64,000 nucleotides of DNA from Laedolimicola sp934402125 (GCF_052065835.1 NZ_JBQHTG010000002.1:372001-436000), one strand, 5' to 3'; shown: positions 49,389-59,333, counted from the first letter of the stretch. Translations and numbers: made by a program. Notes: generated by a model not told the origin, from the sequence alone.

Positions 49389-50024
49389 TTACTGCTCTGC
49401 AATCGCCTTCAGACGCGCCAGCAAATCACCCTGTAAATAATAGGTCGTCTCAAAATTCAGATACCGCATGGTCTGATCATCCCACATGATTTTGATCTGG
49501 GGCGGAAATTCATCGTCGGCGTCCCAGAACTGGAGTAATACCGGGAAAAATGGAAAGGCAGGAATCCGGGCGGTTACATCCGCCCCTGCCAGCCGCGGCT
49601 GTATCTGTCCGCCCAGACGGATGCAGGCCTGTTTTAATACTTCCGTTTTTCCCGCAAAATAATCAGCATATTTCTGTGAAAAAACGTCTGCACTGGGGCT
49701 TGCTCCCGCCGCCGCGAAATTCGCCACCAGCGTCCATTTTCCACTGAGAGGCGGAAGCTCCTTCCCATCTCCATGGCAGAGCATGTCATAGATGGTCATG
49801 ACCGTATCGTAGGAACGGCATTCCGTATACTCCCCGCCTGTTTTCTCATAGATAGTCCCGGTGCTTCGCGCAATGCGGCAACGCGCACCGATATAGGTCA
49901 GGTACAGAAAAATTTCATCTGTTTCCAGATGAAATTTTTCTGCCAGTAACTGCTGATCGTATTTCAGGAAATAGCTTTTTCCAATATCTACCTGCTTATC
50001 ATAATTAGACATCACTTGCTTCAT
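49389..50024 (-). CDS. DUF3786 domain protein
   Basis: A 211-residue soluble protein. The conserved core includes LLAEKFHLETDEIFLYLTYIGARCRIARSTG (about 26-56), YDTVMTIYDMLCHGDG (about 72-87) and PFFPVLLQFWDADDEFPPQIKIMWDD (about 158-183), matching DUF3786, a family found in anaerobes, sometimes near corrinoid or one-carbon genes. Function unknown. It follows a small gene by 7 bases and is probably co-translated with it. Confidence 0.8.
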   Translation of the reverse strand: MKQVMSNYDKQVDIGKSYFLKYDQQLLAEKFHLETDEIFLYLTYIGARCRIARSTGTIYEKTGGEYTECRSYDTVMTIYDMLCHGDGKELPPLSGKWTLVANFAAAGASPSADVFSQKYADYFAGKTEVLKQACIRLGGQIQPRLAGADVTARIPAFPFFPVLLQFWDADDEFPPQIKIMWDDQTMRYLNFETTYYLQGDLLARLKAIAEQ

Positions 50025-50031
50025 CTTACTC

Positions 50032-50253
50032 TTACTCCGTAAAAGTGTACCGGATCAGATACCCCTTGGCATCTCCGGTAACAATGGTCACGTCTCCGTT
50101 CGGATTCTCGATTCTTTCCAGAACCGGAAATCTGCCATGCTCCTGCACATAGCTCTCCGGGCTCTCAGCCTCAGCTTCGATGAATTCTTTCTTCGCGTGG
50201 GTGGCTCCGCCACAGGGGTTTATTGTTTCTACTAAAATCTCGTACTCTTTCAT
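50032..50253 (-). CDS. Small hypothetical protein
   Basis: A 73-residue acidic protein starting MKEYEILVETINPCGGATHA, with the strong site AAAAGGAG. It contains a CGG motif and an acidic stretch (EAEAESPESYVQEHGRFPVLERIENPNGDVT). No known family was recognised. It sits directly before the DUF3786 gene, with which it may function. Confidence 0.65.
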   Translation of the reverse strand: MKEYEILVETINPCGGATHAKKEFIEAEAESPESYVQEHGRFPVLERIENPNGDVTIVTGDAKGYLIRYTFTE

Positions 50254-50311
50254 GATACCGACTCCTTTTCTCAGATTGATACCTTTATTATAACCAATCT
50301 GTCCGCCGAAA

Positions 50312-51667
50312 TCAAAAGGCGTTTTTCACTTTTTGCTCCGTTTTCTTCTTCAGATACAGATAAAATCCCATGCATATCAGCACTCCTACCGCCGTGGATA
50401 TGGGCGCGGAAAGACCGATCCGGGTCAGGCTGGCGTCCGGCTGAATGCTCATGTAATAGGACAGGGGCAGGCGGACCAGAAGGGTCTGTATCATGCCCTG
50501 GGCCATGACGAATACTGTTTTGTTGTTACCGTTAAAATATCCCATCATGCTGAACAGAATTGCGGTTCCCAGGGTCTCCGGGGCAAAGCCCTTCAGATAA
50601 TCGTAAGCCCTGGCAATAACTGCCGTATCCGTGGTAAAGAAACCGGAGAGCGTATCGCCCTGCAGAAATACCAGGCAAAAGACCAGGCAGCCTACAGCCA
50701 GGCCCACACCCATGCCGGTAAACATGGACTGTTTCGCACGCTTGTGCTTGCCTGCGCCCACATTCTGGGAGACGAATGAGGCCATGGACTGCATCAGGGC
50801 GCTGGGTACCAGCATGGCGAAATTGACGATTTTACAGGCCACACCGTAACCGGAGGAAGCTTCCAGCCCCAGACGGTTGATAAAGGCACAGAGGGCCAGG
50901 AAGGAACACTGGGTCATAATCTCCTGAAAAGCCAGCGGAAGTCCGATTTTCAGGAATCTCGGGCACTGGGCATTCCAACGAAAATCCTCTTTTTTGATGT
51001 CAAAGGGCAGTCCCCGCTTTACCAGAAGCAACACCGCAAATACCACGCTGCAGGCCTGCGCCGCCACGGTTGCGATGGCTGCGCCCGCCGCGTCCATATG
51101 AAGGCCTGCCACCAGCACCAGGTCGCCGACAACATTGATGACACAGGCCACCAGCACAAACAGAAGCGGGGAGCTGCTGTCACCTAAGCCCCGGAAAATG
51201 GCCGCCAGCACATTGTAAGCCACGATGAAGAAAATGCCGGCTCCACAGATCCGCACATAGGACGCAGTCAGGCTCACTGCCTCCGCAGGCGCCTGCATTA
51301 GCACCGCAATGGGCCGCGCCAATCCTACCATAATCAGGAACAGCACTACGGAAATCACAGCGAATACCACAGCGCCTCCGCCGATGGCCGGTCCGATGTA
51401 TCGGGGCCTTTTTTCACCCAGATACCGGGCAATGAGCACTGTGACACCCATAGCCAGCTGGGTCACCGCAAAGGTCACCAGATTCAGCACCTGGCTGCCG
51501 GTGGAAACCGCGGAAAGTCCCGAGGTGGAACCAAAGTGTCCCACCACCAAAAGATCCACCGCGCCGTAAGCCGCCTGCAGTATCAGTGCGCCAAGCACCG
51601 GCAGCATAAAGGCCACCAGCTTCTTTAAAATATTTCCCTGGGTAAAATCCGCTTTATCGTTTGTCAT
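50312..51667 (-). CDS. MATE-family efflux transporter, MarR-controlled
   Basis: A 451-residue MATE transporter with about 12 spans; AAYGAVDLLVVGHFGSTSGLSAVSTGSQVLNLV is the first signature (about 27-59). It overlaps the upstream MarR gene by 14 bases, so the two are co-translated and the efflux is probably induced by MarR ligands. GAGAGGAG precedes the ATG. Substrate unknown. Confidence 0.92.
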   Translation of the reverse strand: MTNDKADFTQGNILKKLVAFMLPVLGALILQAAYGAVDLLVVGHFGSTSGLSAVSTGSQVLNLVTFAVTQLAMGVTVLIARYLGEKRPRYIGPAIGGGAVVFAVISVVLFLIMVGLARPIAVLMQAPAEAVSLTASYVRICGAGIFFIVAYNVLAAIFRGLGDSSSPLLFVLVACVINVVGDLVLVAGLHMDAAGAAIATVAAQACSVVFAVLLLVKRGLPFDIKKEDFRWNAQCPRFLKIGLPLAFQEIMTQCSFLALCAFINRLGLEASSGYGVACKIVNFAMLVPSALMQSMASFVSQNVGAGKHKRAKQSMFTGMGVGLAVGCLVFCLVFLQGDTLSGFFTTDTAVIARAYDYLKGFAPETLGTAILFSMMGYFNGNNKTVFVMAQGMIQTLLVRLPLSYYMSIQPDASLTRIGLSAPISTAVGVLICMGFYLYLKKKTEQKVKNAF

Positions 51668-52109
51668 AGGTCGCTCTCCTCTCGCTCATAATCTGATAAA
51701 ACTTTTCGATGGTCGCAATCATCGTTTCGGCCTCCTCTTCAGAAATGCTGTCAAAATATGGAATCAGTCCGTTGAAATATTCCTCGTCGTATTTCTGATG
51801 CAGCTTTCTCCCATTTTCCGTGGCAGTAAGGAAGGTCACCCGGCCGTCGTCCGGCGAAGCCATTTTCTGAAGATAGCCCTTTGCCTCCATCTCCTTGACC
51901 GTCCGGGTCACGCCGGGTCTCGGAATATTCAGGAATTCACTGAGATCGGAAATCCGGACCTGTTTCCCTTTTTCTTCCAGCTCCTGCATGCAATCCAGGT
52001 AATGAATATAGGACGGCTGTACGCCCTCCGGCAGTGGGGGAAGCAGATCCCGGGTTCGCTTCGCCATGTAACAGGCATCGAACATCTGCTTAATTAATCG
52101 GTTGTTCAT
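51654..52109 (-). CDS. MarR-family regulator of the MATE operon
   Basis: A 151-residue MarR protein with the winged-helix core VRISDLSEFLNIPRPGVTRTVKEMEAKGYLQKMASPDDGRVTFLTATENGRK (about 56-107). The wing is SPDDGRVTF. Two dyads overlap its promoter, which fits self-repression relieved by a drug-like ligand. It is the first gene of the operon. Confidence 0.9.
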   Translation of the reverse strand: MNNRLIKQMFDACYMAKRTRDLLPPLPEGVQPSYIHYLDCMQELEEKGKQVRISDLSEFLNIPRPGVTRTVKEMEAKGYLQKMASPDDGRVTFLTATENGRKLHQKYDEEYFNGLIPYFDSISEEEAETMIATIEKFYQIMSERRATYDKR

Positions 52110-52129
52110 CTGTATGTCTCCTTGTATTT

Positions 52130-52184
52130 AGTTACCAACGTTAATTACCATTGATAATTATATGGAAAATCGGATTTTTGTCAA
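52130..52184 (-). promoter_or_regulatory. marR-MATE promoter with operator dyads
   Basis: On the minus strand TTGACA (52179-52184), 16 bases, TATAAT (52157-52162). TAATTACCATTGATAATTA (52142-52160) is a 19-base dyad with three mismatches covering the -10 and start site. A second dyad-like TTACCAACGTTAA lies at 52132-52144. Confidence 0.7.
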
Positions 52185-52237
52185 GTATATTTTCACTGAA
52201 TTCCGGTAACCGACCGTTCTATAACCGCATACACAAA

Positions 52238-52273
52238 TCAGGGGATAAGATCACACCCGATCTTATCCCCTGA
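52238..52273. terminator. Intrinsic terminator near M18 gene
   Basis: Perfect 15-bp stem TCAGGGGATAAGATC (52238-52252) with GATCTTATCCCCTGA (52259-52273). The T-run is better on the plus strand (TTTAATTTTTTC), while the minus strand has TGATTTGTG. It ends the minus-strand aminopeptidase gene. Confidence 0.7.
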
Positions 52274-52293
52274 AGCTTTAATTTTTTCACTTT

Positions 52294-53670
52294 TTATTGG
52301 ATAAACGCCTTAAAGGCCAGATAATTCTCATACAAATCCGCCTTGGATACCACCTCCCAGGGAGAATGCATGGAAATCACCGGAACGCCGATATCTACCG
52401 TGTCGATGTTGAACTTGGCGATGAATTTCGCTACGGTTCCGCCGCCCCCTTCATCTACCTTACCAAGCTCCCCGGTCTGCCATACTACGCCGTTCTCATC
52501 GAAAAGCTTCCGCAGATACGCAAGAAACTCAGCGTTGGCGTCGTTGGATCCGCTCTTTCCTCTGGCTCCGGTAAACTTCATCATACCTGCGCCGCAGGAC
52601 AGGAACACAGAGTTGGTCTTTTCGCAGACCTCCGGATAATTGGGATCGTAAGCCGCTGTCACGTCCGCGGACAGGCACTTGGAATGGGCCCGTACCGCTG
52701 CGGCGGACACTCCAAAGGCTGCTGCCAGCTCATCGATGAGATCTGTAAAAATGGCGCTCTGCATGCCGGTGGTTCCCTCGCTTCCGATCTCCTCCTTATC
52801 TGCCAGAATAACCATAACCGTATGCTGATCGGAAGTCTCGTCCAGGCAGGCTTTCCATGCAGGGTACGCGCAGACACGGTCGTCGTGGCCGTAGCTTCCA
52901 AGCAGGGCGCGATCGAAGCCCACATCCTTGGCCTTGAAAGCCGGAACCATGGACAGCTCGGCACTCATGAAATCTGCCTCGGTGATCCCGTATTTATCAT
53001 TCAGCAGGTGCAGCACATGGTTCTTAACGGTTTTTTCATCGTCCTCAGTCGCTGCCGTGTAAGGAATGTTGCCAAACCAGATGTTCAGCTGCTCGCCCTC
53101 GATGGCGTTGCCCAGAGGCTTTTGATTCTGCTTGGCTGCCAGATGAGGAAGCAGATCGCTGATATAAAACACCGGATCGCTCTCGTCCTCACCCACTTTT
53201 ACCTGCACCGTAGTGCCGTCCTTTAATGCCACCACGCCGTGCAGGGCAAGGGGTATGGCCGCCCACTGATATTTGCGCAGGCCCCCGTAGTAATGGGTCT
53301 TGCCCAGAGCCACGCCCTCGGACTCATAGAGGGGAAGCTGCTTCAGATCCAGACGGGGACTGTCGATATGAGAGGCGATGATACGGATGCCGTCCTTCGC
53401 GATATTCTCGGTGCCCACCTTGATCAGATACATATTTTTCCCGCGGTTGTTGTAATAAATCTTGTCGCCCGCCTTGAGCCTGCGGCCAAAATCGAAAGCC
53501 TCGTAGCCTGCTGCCTTCGCAGCCGCCTCCACATAGGCGCAGCACTCCCGCTCGGTCTTTCCTTCGTCCAGGAACTGCTTATAGCCCTCGGCAAAATCGA
53601 AGATCTCAGTCATCAGGGTCTCATCTGCGGTTTCGTAGACATTTGTTCTTTTGTAAGTGAGTGAATCCAT
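52294..53670 (-). CDS. M18-family aminopeptidase
   Basis: A 458-residue M18 metallopeptidase. Metal ligands are visible: His in IIASHIDSPRLDLK (about 99-112), Asp in GHDDRVCAY (about 256), Glu pair in ILADKEEIGSEGTTGMQ (about 285-301), Asp in LSADVTAAYDPNYP and His in VISMHSPWEVVS near the end. These enzymes remove acidic or neutral N-terminal residues from peptides in the cytosol. Length is normal. Confidence 0.93.
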   Translation of the reverse strand: MDSLTYKRTNVYETADETLMTEIFDFAEGYKQFLDEGKTERECCAYVEAAAKAAGYEAFDFGRRLKAGDKIYYNNRGKNMYLIKVGTENIAKDGIRIIASHIDSPRLDLKQLPLYESEGVALGKTHYYGGLRKYQWAAIPLALHGVVALKDGTTVQVKVGEDESDPVFYISDLLPHLAAKQNQKPLGNAIEGEQLNIWFGNIPYTAATEDDEKTVKNHVLHLLNDKYGITEADFMSAELSMVPAFKAKDVGFDRALLGSYGHDDRVCAYPAWKACLDETSDQHTVMVILADKEEIGSEGTTGMQSAIFTDLIDELAAAFGVSAAAVRAHSKCLSADVTAAYDPNYPEVCEKTNSVFLSCGAGMMKFTGARGKSGSNDANAEFLAYLRKLFDENGVVWQTGELGKVDEGGGGTVAKFIAKFNIDTVDIGVPVISMHSPWEVVSKADLYENYLAFKAFIQ

Positions 53671-53776
53671 GTGTGTTCCTTCTTTCTATCACGATATTGT
53701 GCGTATCTATTACTCTGTCTTTGATTTTATCATGTTTAAGGCTGTCTTTCTATCCTTGTTTTTCTCATTACCGCAC

Positions 53777-55585
53777 CTACTGGGCGTCAATTTTTTCCTT
53801 CAGCTCCGTCAGATACATCCAGCGCTCCATCTTCTCTTCCAGAAGGCTCTGCGTCTCTTCCTTTTCCTTCGCAAGCTCCGTTAAGCGGCTATACTGGCTG
53901 GCATGGGCAATCATTTCTTTATCCAGCTCCTCGATCTTCGCTTCCAGCGCAGCGATATCGTCCTCGATGGTATCGAATTCCTTCTGTTCCTTGTAGGTGA
54001 ATTTCAGCTTCTTCTCACCCTTGTCCCAGGTGGCCTTCTTTTTTCCGCCGGGTTCGGAAGCTCCCGTTGCTTTTATACTCTTTAAAGCGCCGCCAAAATC
54101 CGTCCCTGCTGCGCCATGCTCCCGGGCCAGCGCTTCCATATAGTCGGTATAGCCGCCCTCGTACTGGCGGAAATGACCGTTGCCGTCGAAGGCGAAGATC
54201 CGATCCACCACATTGTCCAGGAAATATCGATCGTGGGAAACGAGAATTACAATGCCAATAAAGGAGTTCAGGTAATCCTCCAGAATCGTCAGCGTGGGAA
54301 TATCCAGCTCGTTGCTGACCTCGTCCATAACCAGCACATTGGGGCCGGTCTGCAGGACACCTAGGAGATACAACCGCCGCTTCTCTCCGCCGGAGAGCTT
54401 TCCGATGGGCGCGTACTGCATATCCGGTGTAAACAGAAAGCGTTCCAGCATCTGGGACGCCGTAATCCGCCCGTCCCGGGTGGGAATGTACTCGGCAATA
54501 TCCTTCACGTAGTCGATAACCCGTTGATTTTCATCCATTTCCGGCAGCTCCTGGGCGAAATAGCCAAGCTTGATCGTCTCGCCCACCTCCACATCGCCGG
54601 AATCCGGCGGGATCTGCCCTGCTATCATTTTCAGCAAAGTAGACTTTCCACAGCCATTCGGGCCAACAAACGCGATCGTCTGATTTTTCAGGAAAATATA
54701 GGTAAAATCCTCAACAATCTTTCGGCCCTCGTATTCCTTGGATACGTGGTGCAGCTCGATGGTTTTCTTGCCCATGCGGGTTTCGACCGAATCCAGCTCC
54801 ACGGTTTTATCAAAGACCGGAGCCCTTCCGGCCTTCAACGCTTCCAGCCGATCCAGTCTCGCCTGCTGCTTGGTGGTCCGGGCCCTGCAGCCTCTGGCCG
54901 CCCATTCCAACTCCATGCGGAGAATGCTCTGCCGCTTCCGCTCGGTGGCCAGCTCCATTTCCTCCCGCTTTGCCTTCAGCTCCAGGAAGCCCGAATAGTT
55001 GGCCTGATAGCTGTAGAGCTTTCCCCGGCTGATTTCCAGAATCCGATTGGTAACCCGATCCAGGAAATAACGGTCATGAGTTACCAGAATCACGGTTCCC
55101 CGGAATTTTCGAAGATAGGTTTCCAGCCAGCGGATCATTTCCTCGTCCAGATGGTTGGTAGGCTCGTCCAGAATCAGGATATCCGCCGGAAGCAGCAAAG
55201 TCCGCGCCAGGGCCACCCGTTTCTTCTGCCCGCCGGACAGGGTCTCGATCCGCGCCTCCGGATCTGGGACGCCCAAGGTATTCAGCATATTTTTCGCATC
55301 GTACTCGGTGACTTCGCCGCCTGCCACGCAGGACAGCACCGTCGCGCCCTCGGGAAAGGTATTGGCCTGGGATAAAAACGCCAGCTTCACGCCATTCTGC
55401 ATGATCACCTGACCCTTATCCGGCTCCTCCGTTCCTGCGATAATCCGGAGCAAAGTAGTTTTTCCGGTTCCGTTGATCCCGATGATACCTATCTTCTCAT
55501 TCTCCTGAATTCCGCAGGAAATATCGTCAAAAATCCATTTATCTCCATAAAGCTTGCTTACGTGCTCAATATTTAAAATGTTCAT
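53777..55585 (-). CDS. ABC-F family ATPase (Uup-like) with unusual second Walker B
   Basis: A 602-residue protein with two ATP-binding domains and no membrane part. NBD1 has GINGTGKTT (about 36-44), LSGGQKKR and ILDEPTNHLDEE. NBD2 has GPNGCGKST, LSGGEKRR and VLVMDEVSNELD, where the usual DEPTN-LD is changed; the catalytic Glu stays. The linker (AKREEMELATERKRQS) and a C-terminal coiled coil (FDTIEDDIAALEAKIEELDKEM to the end) fit Uup, involved in ribosome or DNA-junction work. The gene lies downstream of recG on the same strand. Confidence 0.88.
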   Translation of the reverse strand: MNILNIEHVSKLYGDKWIFDDISCGIQENEKIGIIGINGTGKTTLLRIIAGTEEPDKGQVIMQNGVKLAFLSQANTFPEGATVLSCVAGGEVTEYDAKNMLNTLGVPDPEARIETLSGGQKKRVALARTLLLPADILILDEPTNHLDEEMIRWLETYLRKFRGTVILVTHDRYFLDRVTNRILEISRGKLYSYQANYSGFLELKAKREEMELATERKRQSILRMELEWAARGCRARTTKQQARLDRLEALKAGRAPVFDKTVELDSVETRMGKKTIELHHVSKEYEGRKIVEDFTYIFLKNQTIAFVGPNGCGKSTLLKMIAGQIPPDSGDVEVGETIKLGYFAQELPEMDENQRVIDYVKDIAEYIPTRDGRITASQMLERFLFTPDMQYAPIGKLSGGEKRRLYLLGVLQTGPNVLVMDEVSNELDIPTLTILEDYLNSFIGIVILVSHDRYFLDNVVDRIFAFDGNGHFRQYEGGYTDYMEALAREHGAAGTDFGGALKSIKATGASEPGGKKKATWDKGEKKLKFTYKEQKEFDTIEDDIAALEAKIEELDKEMIAHASQYSRLTELAKEKEETQSLLEEKMERWMYLTELKEKIDAQ

Positions 55586-55606
55586 AATACTTCTGTCTTT
55601 TTCTCC

Positions 55607-57664
55607 TTACAAACTCATCCGCTCCAGCCCCGCTCTCCGGTACTCCGAAAGCTTCTCCCGAAGCCCCCGGTGCTCCGTAAGGCTCAGATCTGGATCCTGC
55701 TTCTCCAGCTTTGCTGCTTCCTCACTGGCTGCCTGCAGAATCAACGCATCGGTGAAAATGTCCCCTATCCTGAATTCCAGGATCCCGCTCTGACGGACGC
55801 CGAACAGATCGCCCGGCCCTCTTAGCTTCAGATCCTCAGACGCAATATAAAAGCCGTCATTGGAGCGGTTCAGGATCTCCAGCCGCTTTCTGGTTTCCTT
55901 GCTGTCGGATCCGCTCACGAAGATACAATAGGACTGGTGGCTTCCACGTCCCACGCGTCCCCGGAGCTGATGAAGCTGGGCCAGGCCGAAGCGCTCCGCG
56001 TTCTCCACCATCATGACGGTAGCGTTCGGCACATTGACGCCCACCTCGATAACCGTCGTAGAGACCAGCACCTGGATTTCGCCGGCCGCGAACCGTTCCA
56101 TGATGTCGTTCTTCTCTGCCGCCTTCATTTTCCCGTGCAGATATTCGATTGTGATACCGGCAGCCAGCTCTTTTCGAAGCTTCTCCGTATAATCCATCAC
56201 ATTTTCGATCTCGATTTCCGGACTTTCCTCTACCATGGGGCAGATGATATACACCTGCCGTCCGGCTGCCACCTCCCGCTCGATAAAGCGGTAGGCCTTG
56301 GGCCGGTAGCTCTCATCTACCACGCAGTTTTTGATGGGCAGACGGTTAGCCGGAAGCTCGTCGATGACGGAGATATCCAGATCCCCGTAAATGATAATCG
56401 CCAGCGTCCGGGGAATGGGTGTGGCGCTCATAACCAGCACATGGGGATGCAGGCCCTTTCCTGCCAATGTCTCCCTCTGGCGGACGCCAAAACGGTGCTG
56501 CTCATCGGTCACCACCAGACCTAAGCGGGCATACTGCACCTTTTCCTGAATCAGCGCATGGGTTCCGACGATAATCCGTGCCTCGCCGCTTTCGATACGG
56601 GCGTAGGCTTCCCGCTTTTCCTTTGCCGTCATGGATCCGGTCAGCAGCTCCACACAGTCCTCCATCGAAAGCCCCAGAAGCAGCTCCCGGATGCTTTCCG
56701 CATGCTGCCTTGCCAGAACCTCAGTCGGGGCCATCATCGCCCCCTGAAAGCCGCTTTCCACCGCCGAAAGCAGGGCAAGCAGCGCCAGCACCGTCTTGCC
56801 AGATCCCACGTCACCCTGTACCAGACGGTTCATGACCGTCTCTCCGGCCAAATCGGACTGTATCTCCTGCCAGACCCGCTTCTGGGCTCCGGTCAGCTCA
56901 TAGGGAAGGGAAGAAAGCAAGGTTTCAACCGCCGCTCCCGGACGAATTACACAGGCATTGACCGTGTCTTCGGTCTGCTCCTTCATCTGACGTAAGGCCA
57001 GGATAAACAAAAAGAACTCATCAAACACCAGCCGTTTCCGGGCCAGCAGCAGGTCTTCCCGTTTCACCGGAAAATGAATGGTTCGCAGCGCGAAGTTATA
57101 TTCGGCTAACTGTTGCTCATTCCGGATATGCTCCGGCAGATACTCCGGATCCAGCGCCAGTTCGTCCAATGCCTGCCGCACTGCCTTTGTCACAGTTTTA
57201 TTGGAGAGCCCTCCGGTAAGTCCGTAGACCGGCTGCATGGTACCCAGAAGCTTTTCATAATCCTCCGGCGTGTAAATCTCCGGCTGATCCATGGAAAGCC
57301 GTTCCTTTTTCTTCTGTACCCGGCCCCGGAAAATATAGGTCTGGCCCGGCAGCAGGCTGTTGCGCAGATACGGCATATTGAACCAGGACAGACTAAGGCG
57401 GATTCCGTTCTCTGTAAGCGCTGCCGTGGTAATATGATACCGGCCCGCCTTCTTTCCCTCCGGCGTCCGGTGAAGCATGGCCGTCACCGCCTGGACTCTG
57501 TCCGGCTCTAGGTCAGCGAAATTCTTCGGCTTTTTGTATACGTCATATGTTCTCGGATAGTAAGACAAAAGCTCTCCCACCGTGTCGACCCCGACACGGT
57601 GAAAGAGCGCTGCTGTCTTTTCTCCAACGCCCTTCAGGGCTGTAATTGGGGAAGCTGTATTCAT
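55607..57664 (-). CDS. recG: ATP-dependent DNA helicase RecG
   Basis: A 685-residue RecG. The N-terminal wedge domain (ALKGVGEKTAALFHRVGVDTVGELLSYYP, and an OB fold to about 150) is followed by helicase motifs GDVGSGKTV (Walker A, about 285), TDEQHRFGVRQRE (DEQH-type), SATPIPRT and QLRGRVGRG. RecG reverses stalled replication forks and branch-migrates junctions. It follows the FakA-like gene with a 3-base gap, as in Bacillus-type gene order. Confidence 0.97.
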   Translation of the reverse strand: MNTASPITALKGVGEKTAALFHRVGVDTVGELLSYYPRTYDVYKKPKNFADLEPDRVQAVTAMLHRTPEGKKAGRYHITTAALTENGIRLSLSWFNMPYLRNSLLPGQTYIFRGRVQKKKERLSMDQPEIYTPEDYEKLLGTMQPVYGLTGGLSNKTVTKAVRQALDELALDPEYLPEHIRNEQQLAEYNFALRTIHFPVKREDLLLARKRLVFDEFFLFILALRQMKEQTEDTVNACVIRPGAAVETLLSSLPYELTGAQKRVWQEIQSDLAGETVMNRLVQGDVGSGKTVLALLALLSAVESGFQGAMMAPTEVLARQHAESIRELLLGLSMEDCVELLTGSMTAKEKREAYARIESGEARIIVGTHALIQEKVQYARLGLVVTDEQHRFGVRQRETLAGKGLHPHVLVMSATPIPRTLAIIIYGDLDISVIDELPANRLPIKNCVVDESYRPKAYRFIEREVAAGRQVYIICPMVEESPEIEIENVMDYTEKLRKELAAGITIEYLHGKMKAAEKNDIMERFAAGEIQVLVSTTVIEVGVNVPNATVMMVENAERFGLAQLHQLRGRVGRGSHQSYCIFVSGSDSKETRKRLEILNRSNDGFYIASEDLKLRGPGDLFGVRQSGILEFRIGDIFTDALILQAASEEAAKLEKQDPDLSLTEHRGLREKLSEYRRAGLERMSL

Positions 57665-57667
57665 CGT

Positions 57668-59308
57668 CTACTCCACAGATACCACATAATAGTAAATGGG
57701 CTGTCCGCCAAAATGAACCTCGACGTCGCAGTCAGGGTACAGATCGCTTAATTTCTCGCCCAACTTCTCTGCGTCCTCTTTCTTCACATCCTCGCCATAA
57801 TAGATACTGATCAGCTCGGAATCCTCATCGATCAGCTCCTTGAACATATCCAGCGTGGTCTGCTCTACGTCCTCGCCCACTGCCAGAATCGCGTGATCGC
57901 CGATACCCATAATATTTCCCTCTTTGATCTCTTTGTCATCAATGTGGGTATCACGCACTGCGTAAGTCACCTGGCCGGTCTTCACGTTGGTCAGCTCCTC
58001 GGTCATACGGGCCTCGTTCTCCTCTGCACTGGAATCCGGCATAAAGTTGATCATGGCCGTAATTCCCTGGGGAACCGTCTTGGTGGGGATAACGATGATA
58101 TCCTTATCCTCACAGAGAGCCTTCGCCTGGTTTGCCGCCAGAATAATGTTCTTATTGTTCGGCAGAATAAAGATGTGTTCTGCATTTACCTTGTCAATGG
58201 CATTGAGCATATCCTCGGTGCTGGGGTTCATGGTCTGACCGCCCTCGATCAGGTAATCCACGCCAAGACCCTTGAAGATCTCACCGATACCCTCGCCGAT
58301 GGATACGGAGATAAAGCCCATCTCCTTTCTCGGCTCTTCTGCCTTCTGCTGCGCCGCAATCTTGGAAGCGTCCTTAATCAGCTTCTCCTCATGCTCCTCG
58401 CGCATATTGTCAATCTTCAGGCGGGACAGGGAGCCATAGGTCAGCGCCTTCTCAATGGCCTGACCCGGATGATTCGTATGTACATGAATCTTTACGATAT
58501 CATCATCTGCCACGCATACGATGGAATCACCGATGGACTCCAGGAAAGCCTTAAACTCCATCTCGTCCTTATGCTCAAACTTCTTATCTAATACGATAAT
58601 AAACTCAGTACAGTAACCGAACTTGATTTCAGCCTCTGTCTCAGCGCTTACCTTCACCGGAGCGGACTTCGGCGCTTCAAAGGTGTAATCCACCTCTTTT
58701 CCCAGATAAGCGTCATAAGCGCCTTTCAGAACCTCTACCAGACCCTGTCCGCCGGAGTCTACTACGCCTGCCTCCTTCAGAACCGGTAAGAGATCCGGCG
58801 TGGTAGCCAGTACACGCTCTGCCTCCTCAATGATACCGGAGAAAAATACATCCAGATCCTCTTCCTCCAGAGCAAGCTCCGCCGCCTTATCAGCCGCTCC
58901 TCTTGCTACGGTCAGAATGGTTCCCTCCTTGGGCTTCATAACTGCCTTGTAGGCCGTCTCTACCGCCTTCTGGAACGCATTGGATATGGTCATCACATCC
59001 AGTGTATCGTAGTCCTTAATTCCCTTTGTAAAGCCGCGGAGCAGCTGGGACAGGATTACGCCGGAATTTCCGCGGGCTCCCCGTAAGGAACCGGAGGAGA
59101 TCGCCTTCGCTACTGTCTCCATGGTGCGCTCGGACAGGTTATTCACCTCGGAAGCCGCAGACATAATGGTCAGCGTCATGTTCGTTCCCGTATCGCCGTC
59201 CGGCACCGGAAATACATTCAGCTCGTTGATCCACTCTTTTTTCGCTTCCAGGTTCTTAGCTCCGGCTAAAAACATCTTTGTAAGCGTGTTTACCTCTATT
59301 GTTTTCAT
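57668..59308 (-). CDS. DAK2-domain protein, FakA/YloV-like
   Basis: A 546-residue protein with an N-terminal DAK2 kinase domain (about 1-200: FPVPDGDTGTNMTLTIMSA metal-binding Asp residues, GARGNSGVILSQLLRGF, VVDSGGQGLVEVLKGA) and a C-terminal FakA-type domain (about 320-545). In Staphylococcus this family phosphorylates fatty acids bound to FakB. It is next to an Asp23 gene and recG, as yloU-yloV-recG in Bacillus. The substrate is inferred from the family. Confidence 0.92.
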   Translation of the reverse strand: MKTIEVNTLTKMFLAGAKNLEAKKEWINELNVFPVPDGDTGTNMTLTIMSAASEVNNLSERTMETVAKAISSGSLRGARGNSGVILSQLLRGFTKGIKDYDTLDVMTISNAFQKAVETAYKAVMKPKEGTILTVARGAADKAAELALEEEDLDVFFSGIIEEAERVLATTPDLLPVLKEAGVVDSGGQGLVEVLKGAYDAYLGKEVDYTFEAPKSAPVKVSAETEAEIKFGYCTEFIIVLDKKFEHKDEMEFKAFLESIGDSIVCVADDDIVKIHVHTNHPGQAIEKALTYGSLSRLKIDNMREEHEEKLIKDASKIAAQQKAEEPRKEMGFISVSIGEGIGEIFKGLGVDYLIEGGQTMNPSTEDMLNAIDKVNAEHIFILPNNKNIILAANQAKALCEDKDIIVIPTKTVPQGITAMINFMPDSSAEENEARMTEELTNVKTGQVTYAVRDTHIDDKEIKEGNIMGIGDHAILAVGEDVEQTTLDMFKELIDEDSELISIYYGEDVKKEDAEKLGEKLSDLYPDCDVEVHFGGQPIYYYVVSVE

Positions 59309-59333
59309 AATGACAAAAAACTCCTCCTGAAAA

